Of a stretch of DNA of 64,000 nucleotides, positions 29,462 to 39,895 are shown piece by piece. The position numbers and the translations under genes are program-made. The DNA comes from Rhodobacterales bacterium 32-67-9 (GTDB lineage: Bacteria > Pseudomonadota > Alphaproteobacteria > Rhodobacterales > Rhodobacteraceae): the NCBI GenBank assembly GCA_002280515.1, contig NCEA01000005.1:1-64000 (forward strand). Reading direction: 5' to 3'. Every line of letters starts with the position of its first letter. The first letter of the stretch is position 1. The notes below the pieces were generated by a model. The model was given only the letters and a program-made list of their open reading frames with translations. It ran no database searches and was not told the DNA's origin.

Positions 29462-30143
29462 TCGTTTTCTCCATCCGCGCCAGAAGCGCCTTTGCCGCCG
29501 CCTGTTCGGCCTGCCGCTTGGCGCCCGCCTTGGCGATTTCGGCCTCGCCGGTCGCAAGTCGCACCTCGATGGTGAAGACCGGCTGGTGGTCCGGGCCTTC
29601 GCGCATCCGTTCCGTGTAGTCGGGCGGCGGCAGGCCGCGCGCCTGGGCCCATTCCTGAAGCGCGGTCTTGGCGTCACGGGCATCGGCCTCGACCGCGCCG
29701 ATGCGCTGGCCCCAAAGCCGCAGGATCACCCCGCGCGCCGCCTCGAAGCCGCTGTCGAGGTAGACGGCGGCGATCACCGCCTCCATCGCGTCGCCCAAAA
29801 GCGCGTCCTTGCGGCGCCCGCCCGACATCATCTCGGACCGGCCGAGTTTCAGGACATCGCCGAGCGCGATCTCGCGCGCGACATCGGCGCAGGCCTCCTT
29901 GCGCACCAGCGCGTTGAAGCGGGGCGCGAGCTGGCCTTCGGAGGCCCCCTTGTCGGCGGCCAGAAGCGCTTCGGCCATCACGAGGCCGAGGACCCGGTCG
30001 CCGAGGAATTCGAGCCGCTGGTTGTCGGGCCGCGTCGGTGTGGCGATCGAGGCGTGGGTGACGGCGCGCACCAGTAGGTCGGGCCGCGTAAAGTCATGCC
30101 CGATCCGGGCCGAAAAGGCCTGAAGGTCGGCGCCGAGCTTCAC
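29454..30143 (-). CDS. rnc: Ribonuclease III
   Basis: A 229-residue double-strand RNA endonuclease. The catalytic signature is [20 protein letters not shown], with second-site residues in [17 protein letters not shown]. The C-terminal double-stranded RNA-binding domain begins [19 protein letters not shown]. It processes rRNA and mRNA in the cytoplasm. It starts with GTG 30143, overlapping the lepB stop by 4 bp. Confidence 0.97.
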   Translation of the reverse strand: MKLGADLQAFSARIGHDFTRPDLLVRAVTHASIATPTRPDNQRLEFLGDRVLGLVMAEALLAADKGASEGQLAPRFNALVRKEACADVAREIALGDVLKLGRSEMMSGGRRKDALLGDAMEAVIAAVYLDSGFEAARGVILRLWGQRIGAVEADARDAKTALQEWAQARGLPPPDYTERMREGPDHQPVFTIEVRLATGEAEIAKAGAKRQAEQAAAKALLARMEKTNG

Positions 30144-30919
30144 TCCACCGCCTTGAAGAAGCGGTCGGACCGCCAGGTCCAGAAGAAGAAGAGCGACTTG
30201 CCGGCCGAGGAGAACATGATCCGGTCGGCGCGGCCGATGAGATATTCGGCCGGCAGCATCCCGACGCCGCCCGACGACACGGCAAAGCGGCTGTCCTGGC
30301 TGTTGTCGCGGTTGTCACCCATGAAGAAGTAGTGCCCTTCCGGCACGGTATAAAGCGGTGTGTTGTCGGCCGGCACGTTGGCGATGTTCAGCACATCGTG
30401 CTTCACGCCGTTCGGCAGCGTCTCGATCTTGCGCTCTTTCTCGCAGGTGCCACCGATGCCGACCGGGTCGTTGGCGCAGCGCGGCATGTTGCGCTGGGAA
30501 CCTTGCGGCGCCTTGATCTCTTCGAAAAGACCGCCATCCTCCTGCGGCACCGGCGCGCCGTTCAGGAAGAGGATGCCGTCCTTGACCTGCACCGTGTCGC
30601 CCGGCAGGCCGATCAGCCGCTTGATGAAGTCCGAGCCGTTGGCCGGGTGGCGGAAGACCACGACATCGCCGCGCTCGGGTTCGGCGCCGAGCAGCCGCCC
30701 AGTGATCGGGCAGGCCGAGAACGGGCAGGAATAGCGCGAATAGCCGTAGGCCATCTTGTTGACGAAGAGAAAGTCGCCGATCAGCAGCGTGTCCTTCATC
30801 GACCCGGACGGGATCCAGAACGGCTGATAGAAGAGCGTGCGGAACACCCCCGCGATCAGGAGCGCGTAAACAACCGTCTTGATCGTCTCGACGATCCCGT
30901 CCTTTGCCGTCGTCGCCAT
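30140..30919 (-). CDS. lepB: Signal peptidase I
   Basis: A 259-residue inner-membrane serine/lysine protease that removes signal peptides. One N-terminal TM segment (about 13-30) precedes the catalytic Ser40 ([14 protein letters not shown]) and Lys100 ([12 protein letters not shown]). The family box [18 protein letters not shown] follows. A Cys-rich insertion ([12 protein letters not shown]) lies between the catalytic residues and is common in Rhodobacteraceae LepB from memory. It starts the lepB-rnc-era block. Confidence 0.96.
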   Translation of the reverse strand: MATTAKDGIVETIKTVVYALLIAGVFRTLFYQPFWIPSGSMKDTLLIGDFLFVNKMAYGYSRYSCPFSACPITGRLLGAEPERGDVVVFRHPANGSDFIKRLIGLPGDTVQVKDGILFLNGAPVPQEDGGLFEEIKAPQGSQRNMPRCANDPVGIGGTCEKERKIETLPNGVKHDVLNIANVPADNTPLYTVPEGHYFFMGDNRDNSQDSRFAVSSGGVGMLPAEYLIGRADRIMFSSAGKSLFFFWTWRSDRFFKAVE

Positions 30920-30976
30920 GTTGGTTCCTGCCCCTGCTCGCTCTTTAGCGCTACATGCTCGCCTCGGGCGGGGGAG

Positions 30977-31387
30977 TCAAGTTTCGACCGGGACAGGCCG
31001 CGCCTCGATCACAACGAAGGCCTGCGCCCAGGGGTGGTCGTCGGTGAGCGTGACATGGACGATCGCCTCGTGGCCTTCAGGCGTCATCGCCGCCAGTCGT
31101 TCGGCCGCCCAGCCGGTCAGATGCATGACGGGCTGGCCGGTCCGGAGATTCGAGACCGCCATGTCCTTCCACGATATCCCCATGCGCAAGCCGGTGCCGA
31201 GCGCCTTGGAACACGCCTCCTTCGCCGCCCAACGCTTGGCGTAGGTGCCGGCGGTATCCTTGCGCCCTTCGGCCTTGCGCTGCTCCGTCTCGGTGAAGAC
31301 CCGGTCGCGGAAGCGGTCGCCGAACCGGTCGAGCGTCGCGGCGATGCGGTCGATATTGGCAAGGTCCGTGCCGATGCCGAGGATCAT
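30977..31387 (-). CDS. acpS: Holo-[acyl-carrier-protein] synthase
   Basis: A 136-residue phosphopantetheinyl transferase that activates acyl carrier protein. The Mg2+/CoA-binding motifs are [12 protein letters not shown] (Asp8) and [16 protein letters not shown] (Glu). Length and ending are normal. Its ATG 31387 overlaps the stop of the unknown membrane protein by 4 bp. Confidence 0.96.
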   Translation of the reverse strand: MILGIGTDLANIDRIAATLDRFGDRFRDRVFTETEQRKAEGRKDTAGTYAKRWAAKEACSKALGTGLRMGISWKDMAVSNLRTGQPVMHLTGWAAERLAAMTPEGHEAIVHVTLTDDHPWAQAFVVIEARPVPVET

Positions 31388-32169
31388 TCGGTCCAGATCC
31401 AGTCATCGATGCCGCCAGCCCAAGCCAGCAAAGCGGTTAGTCGTTCACCGAACCGCAACTCGGGCAGGTCGGGCAGCAATTGTTTCATGTCCAGCCAGAC
31501 TTCGCCCGGCGCGGACTTCATCTTGTCCCAAAGTTCTCCTGCGGTCGGCACACGCATACCGCAAACTTCCCGGTCGCTGATGGCATGGTCAGGGTTGAAG
31601 GCAACGTCCAACTCGTACATTTCGCCCATCATCTGGCAGGCGTCATTTACCTCCCAAGCGGTTGCGCCCACCACGACAGCAATACCATAGACCGGAATCG
31701 CCTCCCCCGGCATGGCCGCGATGTTACGGGCTGCGGCGCGGGCGGTGCGCTCTGCAATCCGTTCGCTTGTTTCATTGACCGCCTCCTTGATCGCGCGTTT
31801 CTGACCGCGATAGATCACCGTTCCGGCCTCGTCGAGCTTTCGCTTCAGTATGCTGTTTTCACTAACCAAGGCGTCCGCATCAGCCTGCTTGCGCGCTAGA
31901 TCCTTCGCAAGTCTATCTGCATCGACCTGACTCAGCGCCAGTTGCCGGTCGAGTTCCTTTACCTTTCGTGCGTTGCGGCCATTAACGGTCTGACCGGCAT
32001 CCACCACCAGTCCGGCAAGCGAAGTCGCCAAGAGGAAGGCCGACGGGAGCACAGCCGTAAGAACGGACGACGCAAGCAAACCGCCCAAAAGCATCGCCAC
32101 AACAAGGAGCCGCGCAGCAAGAGACAGGGTGCGCCAAGCCAACCTCAGCGAACGAAACAGCCCTCTCAT
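31384..32169 (-). CDS. Unknown membrane/coiled-coil protein between pdxJ and acpS
   Basis: A 261-residue protein I do not recognise. Residues about 12-60 contain two closely spaced hydrophobic segments ([20 protein letters not shown] and [17 protein letters not shown]). Residues about 65-125 form a charged heptad-like helix ([20 protein letters not shown] onwards) ending KKR/KR-rich. A small hydrophobic patch ([15 protein letters not shown]) and a C-terminal domain with several Trp and Cys follow. It is likely an inner-membrane protein. ATG 32169 overlaps the pdxJ stop by 4 bp and its stop overlaps acpS by 4 bp, so it is fully built into the operon. Its base composition looks lower in GC than its neighbours, which may mean later insertion. 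Confidence 0.75.
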   Translation of the reverse strand: MRGLFRSLRLAWRTLSLAARLLVVAMLLGGLLASSVLTAVLPSAFLLATSLAGLVVDAGQTVNGRNARKVKELDRQLALSQVDADRLAKDLARKQADADALVSENSILKRKLDEAGTVIYRGQKRAIKEAVNETSERIAERTARAAARNIAAMPGEAIPVYGIAVVVGATAWEVNDACQMMGEMYELDVAFNPDHAISDREVCGMRVPTAGELWDKMKSAPGEVWLDMKQLLPDLPELRFGERLTALLAWAGGIDDWIWTE

Positions 32170-32906
32170 GCCCGCGCGGCATTCATCAGGCGGCGCATCT
32201 CGTGGATCGCCGGTTTCAGCCCGACGAAAATCGCCTCGCCGATCAGGAAATGGCCGATGTTGAGTTCGCGCACCTCGGGAAAGGCCGCGACCGGGCCGAC
32301 GGTATCGAAGGTAAGGCCGTGGCCCGCGTGCACCTCTAGCCCGAGGGAATGGGCGAAGGCTGACATCTCGCGCAGGCGCTGAAGCTCGGCGTCGCGTTCG
32401 GCGAATTTCCCTTCGGCGTGCAGGTCGCAATAGGCGCCGGTGTGCAGTTCGACCACGGCGGCACCGATCCGGGCGGCGGCCTCGATCTGGGCAGCATCGG
32501 CGGCGATGAAGATCGAGACGCGGCAGCCAGCCTCGGCCAAGGGCGCGATGAAATGCGCCAGCCGGTTCTCCTCGCGCGCGACCTCGAGGCCGCCTTCGGT
32601 GGTCCGTTCCTCGCGCTTCTCGGGAACGATGCAGACTGCGTGGGGCCGGTGCCGCAGCGCGATCTTCTGCATCTCGTCGGTCGCCGCCATCTCGAAGTTG
32701 AGCGGCACGGTCAGCGTTTCCATCAGCCGTTCGATATCGGTGTCGGTGATGTGTCGGCGGTCTTCGCGCAGATGCGCGGTGATGCCGTCCGCACCCGCCT
32801 CTTCGGCGAGCCTGGCGGCGCGCACCGGGTCGGGATAGGCGGAGCCGCGGGCGTTCCGCACCGTCGCCACATGATCGATATTCACGCCGAGCCTGAGAAG
32901 GTCCAA
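32166..32906 (-). CDS. pdxJ: Pyridoxine 5'-phosphate synthase
   Basis: A 246-residue TIM-barrel enzyme that condenses 1-deoxyxylulose 5-phosphate and 3-amino-2-oxopropyl phosphate into pyridoxine phosphate. Signatures are [50 protein letters not shown] and [12 protein letters not shown]. It starts with a TTG codon at 32906; a GGAG lies 8 bases upstream and the protein N-terminus fits the family. It is the first gene of the pdxJ-unknown-acpS run, which probably continues to lepB-rnc-era. Confidence 0.95.
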   Translation of the reverse strand: MDLLRLGVNIDHVATVRNARGSAYPDPVRAARLAEEAGADGITAHLREDRRHITDTDIERLMETLTVPLNFEMAATDEMQKIALRHRPHAVCIVPEKREERTTEGGLEVAREENRLAHFIAPLAEAGCRVSIFIAADAAQIEAAARIGAAVVELHTGAYCDLHAEGKFAERDAELQRLREMSAFAHSLGLEVHAGHGLTFDTVGPVAAFPEVRELNIGHFLIGEAIFVGLKPAIHEMRRLMNAARA

Positions 32907-33001
32907 GGGGTCAACTCCGTTCTGTCACCGGTCGAGAGAACCCTAGAATGCCCTGCCGGCACTGGAAAAGGGGGAAATCGTCACGGGTACAATTCCCCGT
33001 C

Positions 33002-33658
33002 TCAGCCCTTTTCGCGGGCCTGTTCCTGGCGCGCATGAAGCCGCGCCCTCAGCTTTTCGAAGCGGTCCCTCAGCCGCTTGCGGCGGTGTTTCTGGTAGGC
33101 AGCGATGAGCGGCTCGGACAGGTAGTAGGAAACGACGCCCGCGACGATCCCGGGCAGCAGTCCACCGACGAGATAGGGCAGGAAGACCTCGTTCCAGAAG
33201 TTGTAGAGGTTGGCCCACTGCGTCGTCGCGTCGGTGAAGATCGCTAAGAAGTTGTGCTTCAGATCTTCGCCGGCGCCGACGAACTTGCCGAAAAGCGTCG
33301 CGTTCTGGCTTTCGTCGAAATTGGTCCCAAGTATCAGGTGACCGAGCTTCATGGACGTGAAGGCGATGATCGGGAAGGAAACAGGATTGCCGAAGAACGT
33401 GCCGAGAAGCGAGGCAAGCAGGTTGCCGCGCACCAGCTTCGCAACCGCAACGGCGGAAAGGAAATGCAGTCCGAAGAGCGGGGTGAAGCTGATGAAGACG
33501 CCCGCCCCGACCCCGCGCGCGATCCGGTGCGGATCGTCGGGCAGCCGGCGGATGCGGTGCTTGACGTAATGGAACGCGCGCGTCCAGCCGCCGCGCGGCC
33601 AGAAGGCCTCGGCGAGCATTTGCAGATAGGTCCGCGGGTTGCGCCGCTTGAAGACCAC
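33002..33658 (-). CDS. DUF2062 membrane protein
   Basis: A 218-residue inner-membrane protein. The DUF2062 signature is visible as RIARGVGAGVFISFTPLFGLH and SLLGTFFGNPVSFP; further hydrophobic stretches lie at about 75-105 and 160-185. The C-terminus is strongly basic and helical (KHRRKRLRDRFEKLRARLHA). Start codon GTG 33658. It follows rsh by 20 bp, so it is probably co-transcribed. Function unknown. Confidence 0.88.
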   Translation of the reverse strand: MVFKRRNPRTYLQMLAEAFWPRGGWTRAFHYVKHRIRRLPDDPHRIARGVGAGVFISFTPLFGLHFLSAVAVAKLVRGNLLASLLGTFFGNPVSFPIIAFTSMKLGHLILGTNFDESQNATLFGKFVGAGEDLKHNFLAIFTDATTQWANLYNFWNEVFLPYLVGGLLPGIVAGVVSYYLSEPLIAAYQKHRRKRLRDRFEKLRARLHARQEQAREKG

Positions 33659-33678
33659 GTCCCTTCCCTTCCCGCCCC

Positions 33679-35802
33679 TCAGGGCTTGCGGCTGAGGTCG
33701 CGATACCGCTCGACCTGTGCCACGTCGCTTTCCGCCTCGAGCGCGGTCAGCACCATATGGAGATGCTCCACATCCCGGATATCAACTTCCACGATAAGAC
33801 GGTAAAAATCCGGCTTTCGGTCGACGAAAGTAAGATCGGAGATATTGGCCTTCTGTTCGCCGATCAAGGTGCATATCCGCCCCAGAACCCCGGCATCGTT
33901 GGCGATCGTCAGGTTGAGGCTGATCGTGTGGACCGGCGCGTGGCGGCCCGAGTGCCAGTGCAGGTCGACCCAGCGGCCCGGCTGCTCCTCGAACTCGGCC
34001 AGGGCCGGGCAGTCGATGGCATGGACCACGACGCCCTGGCCGCGATAGGTGATGCCGACGATGCGTTCGCCCGGTACCGGCTGGCAGCAGTTGGCGCGGC
34101 GGAACGACTGGTCGGCGGTCAGGCCCACGACCGGGCGGCGGTGATCGACCTCCTCGACCGCCTGCTGGGTCGCAAGCTCGGGGTAGATCGCCTCGATCAC
34201 CTCGCGGGCGGTCAGTTCGGCACTGCCGAGCCGGGCGAGCACTTCGGTCTCATCGCTGAGGCCGAGGGTCTTCGCGGCCGTGCGCAGCGCCTTTTCGGTG
34301 GCCTTGCGGCCGACATGCTCGAAGGCGACGCGCGCCAGTTCCTGGCCAAGCTTGACGAAGCGCTCGCGGTCCTCCTCGCGCAAGCTCCGGCGGATCGCGG
34401 ATTTCGCGCGGCCCGTCACCACGATGTCGATCCAGGTCACCTGCGGGCGCTGCCCGGTGGCGGTGATCACCTCGACCGACTGGCCGTTCTTCAGCCGGGT
34501 CCAGAGCGGCACCCGGATGCCGTCGACCTTGGCGCCGACGCAGGAATTGCCGATCCGGGTGTGGATCGAATAGGCGAAGTCGATCGGCGTCGCGCCTTTC
34601 GGCAACTGCACCACGTCGCCCTTCGGCGTGAAGCAGAAGACCTGATCGGAATACATCTCGAGCTTCACGTTTTCGAGAAACTCGTCGTGGTCCTCGCCGG
34701 TGTCGAAGCGTTCGGTGAGCGTGGCGATCCATTTCGCCGGATCGACGGCGAACGGGTTCTGGGCGCGTTCGCCATCCCGGTAGGACCAGTGCGCGGCGAC
34801 GCCCGCCTCGGCCACTTCGTGCATCTGGCGGGTGCGGATCTGCACTTCGACCCGCTTGCCGTCACGCCCCGAGACCGTGGTGTGGATCGAGCGGTAGCCG
34901 TTCGATTTCGGCTGGCTGATGTAGTCCTTGAACCGCCCCGGGACCGCGCGCCAGCGCCGGTGGATCGCGCCGAGGACGCGGTAGCAGTCGCTCTCGCTCC
35001 GGCAGATCACCCGGAAGCCGTAGATGTCGGAGAGCCGGGAGAACGCCAGTTGCTTTTCCTGCATCTTGCGCCAGATCGAATAGGGCTTCTTGGCACGGCC
35101 CCAGACATCGGCCTCGATGTTTTCCTTCTCCAGTTCGATCCGGATATCGGCGGTGATCTTGTGGATCACGTCGCCGGTTTCCCGTTGCAGCGTGATGTAG
35201 CGCCGGATGATCGAAGAGCGCGCTTCAGGGTTGATCACCCGGAACGACAGGTCCTCCAGTTCCTCGCGCATCCACTGCATGCCCATGCGGCCGGCGAGCG
35301 GGGCGAAGATATCCATCGTCTCGCGCGCCTTGCGGACCTGCTTTTCCATCGGCAGCGACTTGATCGTGCGCATGTTGTGGAGCCGGTCGGCAAGCTTGAC
35401 GAGGATGACCCGCAGGTCTTTCGACATCGCCATGAACAGCTTGCGGAAGTTCTCCGACTGCTTGGTCTCGGTCGAGGAGAGTTGCAGGTTGGTCAGCTTG
35501 GTGACGCCGTCGACCAGCTCCGCCACCTCGTCGCCGAACTGGGAGGCGATCTCCTTGTAGGTGGATTTCGTGTCCTCGATCGTGTCGTGCAGAAGCGCCG
35601 TGATGATCGACGCGTCGTCCAGCCGCTGTTCGGTCAGGATCGCGGCGACGGCGACGGGATGGGTGAAGTAATCCTCACCGGAATGGCGTTTCTGACCCTC
35701 GTGCATCCGGCGGCCGTAGTCATAGGCCTTGCGGATCAGGTCTTCGTTGGTACGGGGATTGTAATTACGGACCAGTGCGATCAGGTCTTCGACGTCGATC
35801 AT
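33679..35802 (-). CDS. rsh: RelA/SpoT bifunctional (p)ppGpp synthetase/hydrolase
   Basis: A 707-residue stringent-response enzyme. The N-terminal HD hydrolase domain is intact (FTHPVAVAAIL, ALLHDTIEDTKSTY). The synthetase domain carries KPYSIWRKMQEK, RLSDIYGFRVICRS and SNGYRSIHTTV. TGS (FCFTPKGDVVQLPKGATPID), a helical linker, a Cys-containing zinc-finger-like region (NCCQPVPGERI) and a C-terminal ACT domain follow. As the single long Rsh typical of alphaproteobacteria it should both make and degrade (p)ppGpp. It follows rpoZ, the conserved rpoZ-rsh order. Confidence 0.96.
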   Translation of the reverse strand: MIDVEDLIALVRNYNPRTNEDLIRKAYDYGRRMHEGQKRHSGEDYFTHPVAVAAILTEQRLDDASIITALLHDTIEDTKSTYKEIASQFGDEVAELVDGVTKLTNLQLSSTETKQSENFRKLFMAMSKDLRVILVKLADRLHNMRTIKSLPMEKQVRKARETMDIFAPLAGRMGMQWMREELEDLSFRVINPEARSSIIRRYITLQRETGDVIHKITADIRIELEKENIEADVWGRAKKPYSIWRKMQEKQLAFSRLSDIYGFRVICRSESDCYRVLGAIHRRWRAVPGRFKDYISQPKSNGYRSIHTTVSGRDGKRVEVQIRTRQMHEVAEAGVAAHWSYRDGERAQNPFAVDPAKWIATLTERFDTGEDHDEFLENVKLEMYSDQVFCFTPKGDVVQLPKGATPIDFAYSIHTRIGNSCVGAKVDGIRVPLWTRLKNGQSVEVITATGQRPQVTWIDIVVTGRAKSAIRRSLREEDRERFVKLGQELARVAFEHVGRKATEKALRTAAKTLGLSDETEVLARLGSAELTAREVIEAIYPELATQQAVEEVDHRRPVVGLTADQSFRRANCCQPVPGERIVGITYRGQGVVVHAIDCPALAEFEEQPGRWVDLHWHSGRHAPVHTISLNLTIANDAGVLGRICTLIGEQKANISDLTFVDRKPDFYRLIVEVDIRDVEHLHMVLTALEAESDVAQVERYRDLSRKP

Positions 35803-35832
35803 TCCGGTCCGCGCGCCTCGGTGTTCGTGGGC

Positions 35833-36186
35833 TTAGCCCTGGCCCTGAGCTTCCATGAGCGCCCGGAGCAGTTTTTCTTCCGACATGTCGTCGTCCTGCG
35901 GGCGATCAACCTCTGCCCCCATCAGAAGCGCCATCGCGTCGTCCTCGGGTTCATCGACCTCGATCTGGGTCTGGTTGCTTTCGATCATGCGTTCGCGCAG
36001 ATCGGCGGCGCCCTGCGTCTCGTCCGCGATCTCGCGCAGCGAGACGACGGGGTTCTTGTCGTTGTCACGATCGATGGTGATCGGCGAGCCGGCCGCGATC
36101 TCACGCGCGCGGTGCGCGGCAAGCATCACCAGTTCGAACCGGTTCGGAACCTTGTCAACGCAGTCTTCGACCGTCACGCGGGCCAT
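35833..36186 (-). CDS. rpoZ: RNA polymerase omega subunit
   Basis: A 117-residue omega subunit that assists assembly of beta-prime. The start [20 protein letters not shown] with [10 protein letters not shown] is diagnostic. The C-terminal acidic extension ([11 protein letters not shown] and on) is longer than in E. coli and usual for alphaproteobacteria. It is followed by rsh 30 bp downstream. Confidence 0.96.
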   Translation of the reverse strand: MARVTVEDCVDKVPNRFELVMLAAHRAREIAAGSPITIDRDNDKNPVVSLREIADETQGAADLRERMIESNQTQIEVDEPEDDAMALLMGAEVDRPQDDDMSEEKLLRALMEAQGQG

Positions 36187-36267
36187 CGGCGAACTCCAAT
36201 CAGCTTGGGAGATATGGAACCCGCTATTTAGGCGCTTGGAATTCCCTTGACAAGCGGTGATTCCCCG

Positions 36268-36855
36268 TCAGAGCGGGCAAATCGCCGCTTTGTCGGCCTC
36301 GGAAAGCGCTTCCACCATCTCGGCCACGCTCAGGCCGGTGACCGGATGGCGCCAACCGGGGGCGATTTCGGCGAAGGGAATCAGCACGAAAGCGCGCTCA
36401 TGAAGCCGGGGATGCGGCAGGATCAGGCGGTCGGGCGTCTCGACCCGCTGCCGCGCGGCAGGCAGGGTCCGCCAGTGCGCCTCGGTGGCCGCATCGGGCA
36501 AGACCGCATCACCGAACGCGACAAGATCAAGGTCGAGCGTCCGCGCGCCCCAGCGCACCGTGCGCTCGCGTCCGAATCGTGCCTCGATAGAATGCAGGCC
36601 CGACAGGACGGCCGCAGGGTCGGGTCCGGTCGCGATCAGGGCCACGGCGTTGACGAAGTCGGGGCCGGCACCGGGCGGAAAGGCGGGGGTCCGGAAAAAC
36701 CGCGATATCGAAACGATTGTGCCAATCTCTTGCGAAATGGTGCATAATGCAGCAATAAGTGTCGCTGCGGAATTACCCTCAGGCGACGGTTGGTTGCCGC
36801 CCAATGCAACCACTGCTAGCCTCTTCTTTTGGATAGATTCCCAAAGCTGTGACAA
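36268..36855 (-). CDS. folK: 2-amino-4-hydroxy-6-hydroxymethyldihydropteridine pyrophosphokinase
   Basis: A 195-residue folate-synthesis kinase. Signatures are VVALGGNQPSPEG, SRFFRTPAFP, the GRERTVRWGARTLDLDLVAFG block and ILPHPRLHERAFVL. It starts with TTG 36855, supported by AGGAAT at suitable spacing; no ATG is available upstream. The first 50 codons are far less GC-rich than the rest, part of an AT-rich patch that continues to the divergent NYN gene. Confidence 0.92.
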   Translation of the reverse strand: MSQLWESIQKKRLAVVALGGNQPSPEGNSAATLIAALCTISQEIGTIVSISRFFRTPAFPPGAGPDFVNAVALIATGPDPAAVLSGLHSIEARFGRERTVRWGARTLDLDLVAFGDAVLPDAATEAHWRTLPAARQRVETPDRLILPHPRLHERAFVLIPFAEIAPGWRHPVTGLSVAEMVEALSEADKAAICPL

Positions 36856-36962
36856 TTGGCCTATTCCTGTAAACGCACACCCGAGCCGTCGATTGCTTTA
36901 GTTTGTCCACCCAAACATCGAAAGAAGCATTCGACAGTACTTATTTTTGAAAGGAACAATTT

Positions 36963-37535
36963 ATGTTCTACAAGGACGAACGGCTTGCGCTGTTCATCGA
37001 CGGGTCGAATCTGTATGCGGCCGCGAAGGCGCTTGGATTCGATATCGACTACAAGCTCCTTCGTCAGGAATTCGAACGGCGCGGCAAGTTGCTCCGGGCG
37101 TTCTACTACACGGCGTTGCTGGAGAACGACGACTATTCGCCGATCCGGCCGCTGGTCGACTGGCTGCACTACAACGGCTACTCGATGGTGACGAAGCCCG
37201 CCAAGGAATACACCGACAGCCAGGGCCGCCGGAAGGTCAAGGGCAACATGGATATCGAGCTGACGGTCGATGCCATGGAACTGGCGCCGCGGGTCGATCA
37301 TGTCGTCCTGTTCTCCGGCGACGGGGATTTCCGGCCGCTGGTGGAAAGCCTGCAACGACAGGGTGTCCGTGTCTCGGTCGTCTCGACCATCCGGTCGCAG
37401 CCGCCGATGATCGCCGACGAACTGCGCCGCCAGGCCGACAACTTCATCGAGCTTGACGCCTTGCGCGACGTGATCGGCCGACCACCGCGCGAGCCCCGCT
37501 TCGACCGCGAGGAAGAAACGGTCAACGGCAAGTGA
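36963..37535 (+). CDS. NYN-domain protein, LabA/DUF88 family
   Basis: A 190-residue PIN-like nuclease-fold protein. The acidic residues expected of NYN domains are present in [29 protein letters not shown] and [20 protein letters not shown]. Members are predicted ribonucleases; cyanobacterial LabA influences circadian gene repression. AAAGGAAC precedes ATG 36963. It is divergent from folK, and the intergenic strip of about 108 bp is AT-rich and should contain its promoter. Confidence 0.9.
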   Translation: MFYKDERLALFIDGSNLYAAAKALGFDIDYKLLRQEFERRGKLLRAFYYTALLENDDYSPIRPLVDWLHYNGYSMVTKPAKEYTDSQGRRKVKGNMDIELTVDAMELAPRVDHVVLFSGDGDFRPLVESLQRQGVRVSVVSTIRSQPPMIADELRRQADNFIELDALRDVIGRPPREPRFDREEETVNGK

Positions 37536-37635
37536 CCCTCTGGCCGGGGCTCTTGCGGCCCCGGCCATCGGACCCGCCGGTTGTGGCCCGCCTCCGGTTC
37601 CATTAGGGTGTTGCCGCGACGTGACAGGATCCGCC

Positions 37636-38583
37636 ATGCCCCCTCCCCTGACCCTCTACCTTGCCGCCCCGCGCGGCTTCTGCGCGGGCGTCGACCGCGC
37701 GATCAAGATCGTCGAGATGGCGATCGAGAAGTGGGGGGCGCCGGTCTACGTCCGGCACGAGATCGTGCACAACAAGTTCGTGGTTGACGGGCTCCGGGCC
37801 AAGGGCGCGGTCTTCGTCGAGGAACTTGACGACTGCCCGGACGACCGGCCGGTGATCTTTTCCGCCCACGGCGTGCCGAAGGCGGTGCCGGCCGAGGCCG
37901 CGCGGCGCGAGATGGTCTATGTCGATGCGACCTGCCCCCTCGTCTCCAAGGTCCATATCGAGGCGGAGCGGCACCATCAGAACGGCCTCCAGATGGTGAT
38001 GATCGGCCATGCCGGCCACCCCGAGACGCTCGGCACTATGGGCCAGTTGCAGGAGGGCGAAGTGCTGCTGGTCGAGACGGTCGCGGATGTAGCGAATATC
38101 GCACCGCGCGATCCCGGCAAACTGGCCTTCATCACCCAGACAACGCTTTCGGTCGATGACACCGCCGACATCGTCGCGGCGCTGAAGGCCCGGTTCCCGG
38201 CCATCGTCGGACCCCACAAGGAAGACATCTGCTACGCCACGACCAACCGGCAGGAGGCGGTGAAGGCCATCGCCCCGAAGATCGACGCGTTATTGGTGAT
38301 CGGCGCCCCGAATTCGTCGAACTCGAAGCGGCTGGTGGAGGTCGGCCGCGCCGCGGGCTGTGGCTATGCCCAGCTTGTCCAGCGGGCGACCGACATCGAC
38401 TGGCGTGCGCTCGGTGCCGCGACGGCGGTCGGCGTCACTGCCGGCGCCTCTGCCCCCGAGGTTCTGGTGAACGAGGTCATCGACGCCTTCCGCGCCCGCT
38501 TCGACGTGACGCTGGAGCGGGTAGAGACGGCGCGCGAGAACGTCGAGTTCAAGGTGCCGCGCGTGCTCCGGGAATCTGCATGA
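37636..38583 (+). CDS. ispH: 4-hydroxy-3-methylbut-2-enyl diphosphate reductase
   Basis: A 315-residue [4Fe-4S] enzyme making IPP/DMAPP in the MEP isoprenoid pathway. The three cluster cysteines lie in [24 protein letters not shown] and [11 protein letters not shown]-like VTxGASxPE context ([14 protein letters not shown] is also present). ATG 37636 has AGGA upstream; a GTG at 37621 would add five residues. Its stop overlaps the next gene's start by 4 bp. Confidence 0.96.
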   Translation: MPPPLTLYLAAPRGFCAGVDRAIKIVEMAIEKWGAPVYVRHEIVHNKFVVDGLRAKGAVFVEELDDCPDDRPVIFSAHGVPKAVPAEAARREMVYVDATCPLVSKVHIEAERHHQNGLQMVMIGHAGHPETLGTMGQLQEGEVLLVETVADVANIAPRDPGKLAFITQTTLSVDDTADIVAALKARFPAIVGPHKEDICYATTNRQEAVKAIAPKIDALLVIGAPNSSNSKRLVEVGRAAGCGYAQLVQRATDIDWRALGAATAVGVTAGASAPEVLVNEVIDAFRARFDVTLERVETARENVEFKVPRVLRESA

Positions 38584-39173
38584 CGACAGATCCCCGCACT
38601 ATCGCCGTCTACGAGGCGCGCGCGGCGGATTACGAGAACCGGTTCCGGACCGCGAAACCCGATCGCCACCTGTCGGCCTTCATCGACACCTTGCCGCAGG
38701 GGGCGAGGGTTCTCGACCTCGGCTGCGGGCCGGCCAATGCCTCGGCCTTCCTGCGCGCGGCCGGCATGGTGCCTGATCCGGTCGATGCCTCGCCTGCGAT
38801 GGTCACGCTTGCCAACGAACGGCACGACATCGGCGCGCGGCTGGCGACGTTCGACGATATCGACGCGGAGGTGGCCTATGACGGCGTCTGGGCGAATTTC
38901 TCGCTGCTCCACGCGGATCGCGCCGACCTGCCGCGCCATCTCGCCGCGATCCATCGGGCGCTGAAACCCGGCGGGCTCTTCCACATCGGCATGAAGACCG
39001 GCACAGGTGCTGCGCGCGACGCGCTCGGCCGGTTCTACACCTACTACGGCCGCGAGGAGCTTCTGGGCCTCCTGGCGCGCGCGGGCTTCACCGTGATCGC
39101 GGAGGCCGAGGGGTCAGACCGCGGACTCGCCGGCACGGACGACCCGTTCGTGATCCTACTCGCCCGCGCCTGA
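38580..39173 (+). CDS. Class I SAM-dependent methyltransferase
   Basis: A 197-residue methyltransferase with the SAM-binding motif [14 protein letters not shown] (about residues 42-55), an acidic post-I motif ([10 protein letters not shown]) and [19 protein letters not shown] as motif IV region. It overlaps ispH by 4 bp and is likely co-translated. The substrate is unknown; small molecule methylation is the usual guess for this type. Confidence 0.88.
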   Translation: MTTDPRTIAVYEARAADYENRFRTAKPDRHLSAFIDTLPQGARVLDLGCGPANASAFLRAAGMVPDPVDASPAMVTLANERHDIGARLATFDDIDAEVAYDGVWANFSLLHADRADLPRHLAAIHRALKPGGLFHIGMKTGTGAARDALGRFYTYYGREELLGLLARAGFTVIAEAEGSDRGLAGTDDPFVILLARA

Positions 39174-39230
39174 CTGCTTGACAGGCGGCACCGGCCGGGC
39201 GAGCCTCGCGCGGCACCAGCGAGGTTCCCC

Positions 39231-39833
39231 ATGTCGCCCGAATATCTTCTGACCACCTTCGTCGTCTGCCTCGCTCCCGGTATCGGCGTCGTCTACACGC
39301 TTTCGGTCGCGCTGGCGCAAGGGATGAAGGGCGGCTTCTGGGCGGCTGTCGGCTGTACGCTGGCGACCCTCTTTCACATGGGCGTGGCGATGGCCGGGCT
39401 CGCGGCGGTGCTGCACGGTTCGGCGGTGCTGTTCCAGGCGGTGAAATTCGCCGGCGTCGGCTATCTCCTCTGGATGGCCTGGGGCACGCTGAAAGGGGTG
39501 GGCGGGCTCGACGTGCAGGCGGCCGAACCGCAACCGGCCCTTCGTATTGTCCGGCGCGGTGTCCTGCTCAACCTTCTCAACCCGAAACTGCCGATGTTCT
39601 TCCTCGCCTTCCTGCCGCAATTCCTGTCGTCCGGCGACGGGACGCCGGCGATCGTGGCGCTTGGCCTCGGCTTCGCGGCGATGACGTTCGCGGTCTTCCT
39701 CGGCTACGCCGCCGTCGCCGCCACGGGACGCGAAGCGGTGCTGAGCCGCCCTGCGGTCATGGCCTGGCTGCGGCGCGCCTTCGCGGCCTCCTTCGCCGCC
39801 CTCGGGTTGCGCCTCGCGCTCGAGCGCGCCTGA
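39231..39833 (+). CDS. LysE family translocator
   Basis: A 200-residue inner-membrane exporter with about six hydrophobic helices. The N-terminus CLAPGIGVVYTLSVALAQGM and the loop LLNLLNPKLPMFFLAFLPQF are LysE/RhtB signatures, the family exporting amino acids such as lysine, threonine and homoserine lactone. AGCGAGG precedes the ATG. Substrate not readable. Confidence 0.9.
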   Translation: MSPEYLLTTFVVCLAPGIGVVYTLSVALAQGMKGGFWAAVGCTLATLFHMGVAMAGLAAVLHGSAVLFQAVKFAGVGYLLWMAWGTLKGVGGLDVQAAEPQPALRIVRRGVLLNLLNPKLPMFFLAFLPQFLSSGDGTPAIVALGLGFAAMTFAVFLGYAAVAATGREAVLSRPAVMAWLRRAFAASFAALGLRLALERA

Positions 39834-39895
39834 GCCACGGTTGACCCGGCCGGCCCCGCCCCCTAGACGGGGGCAAAGGGCCATCCGGAGACCCC

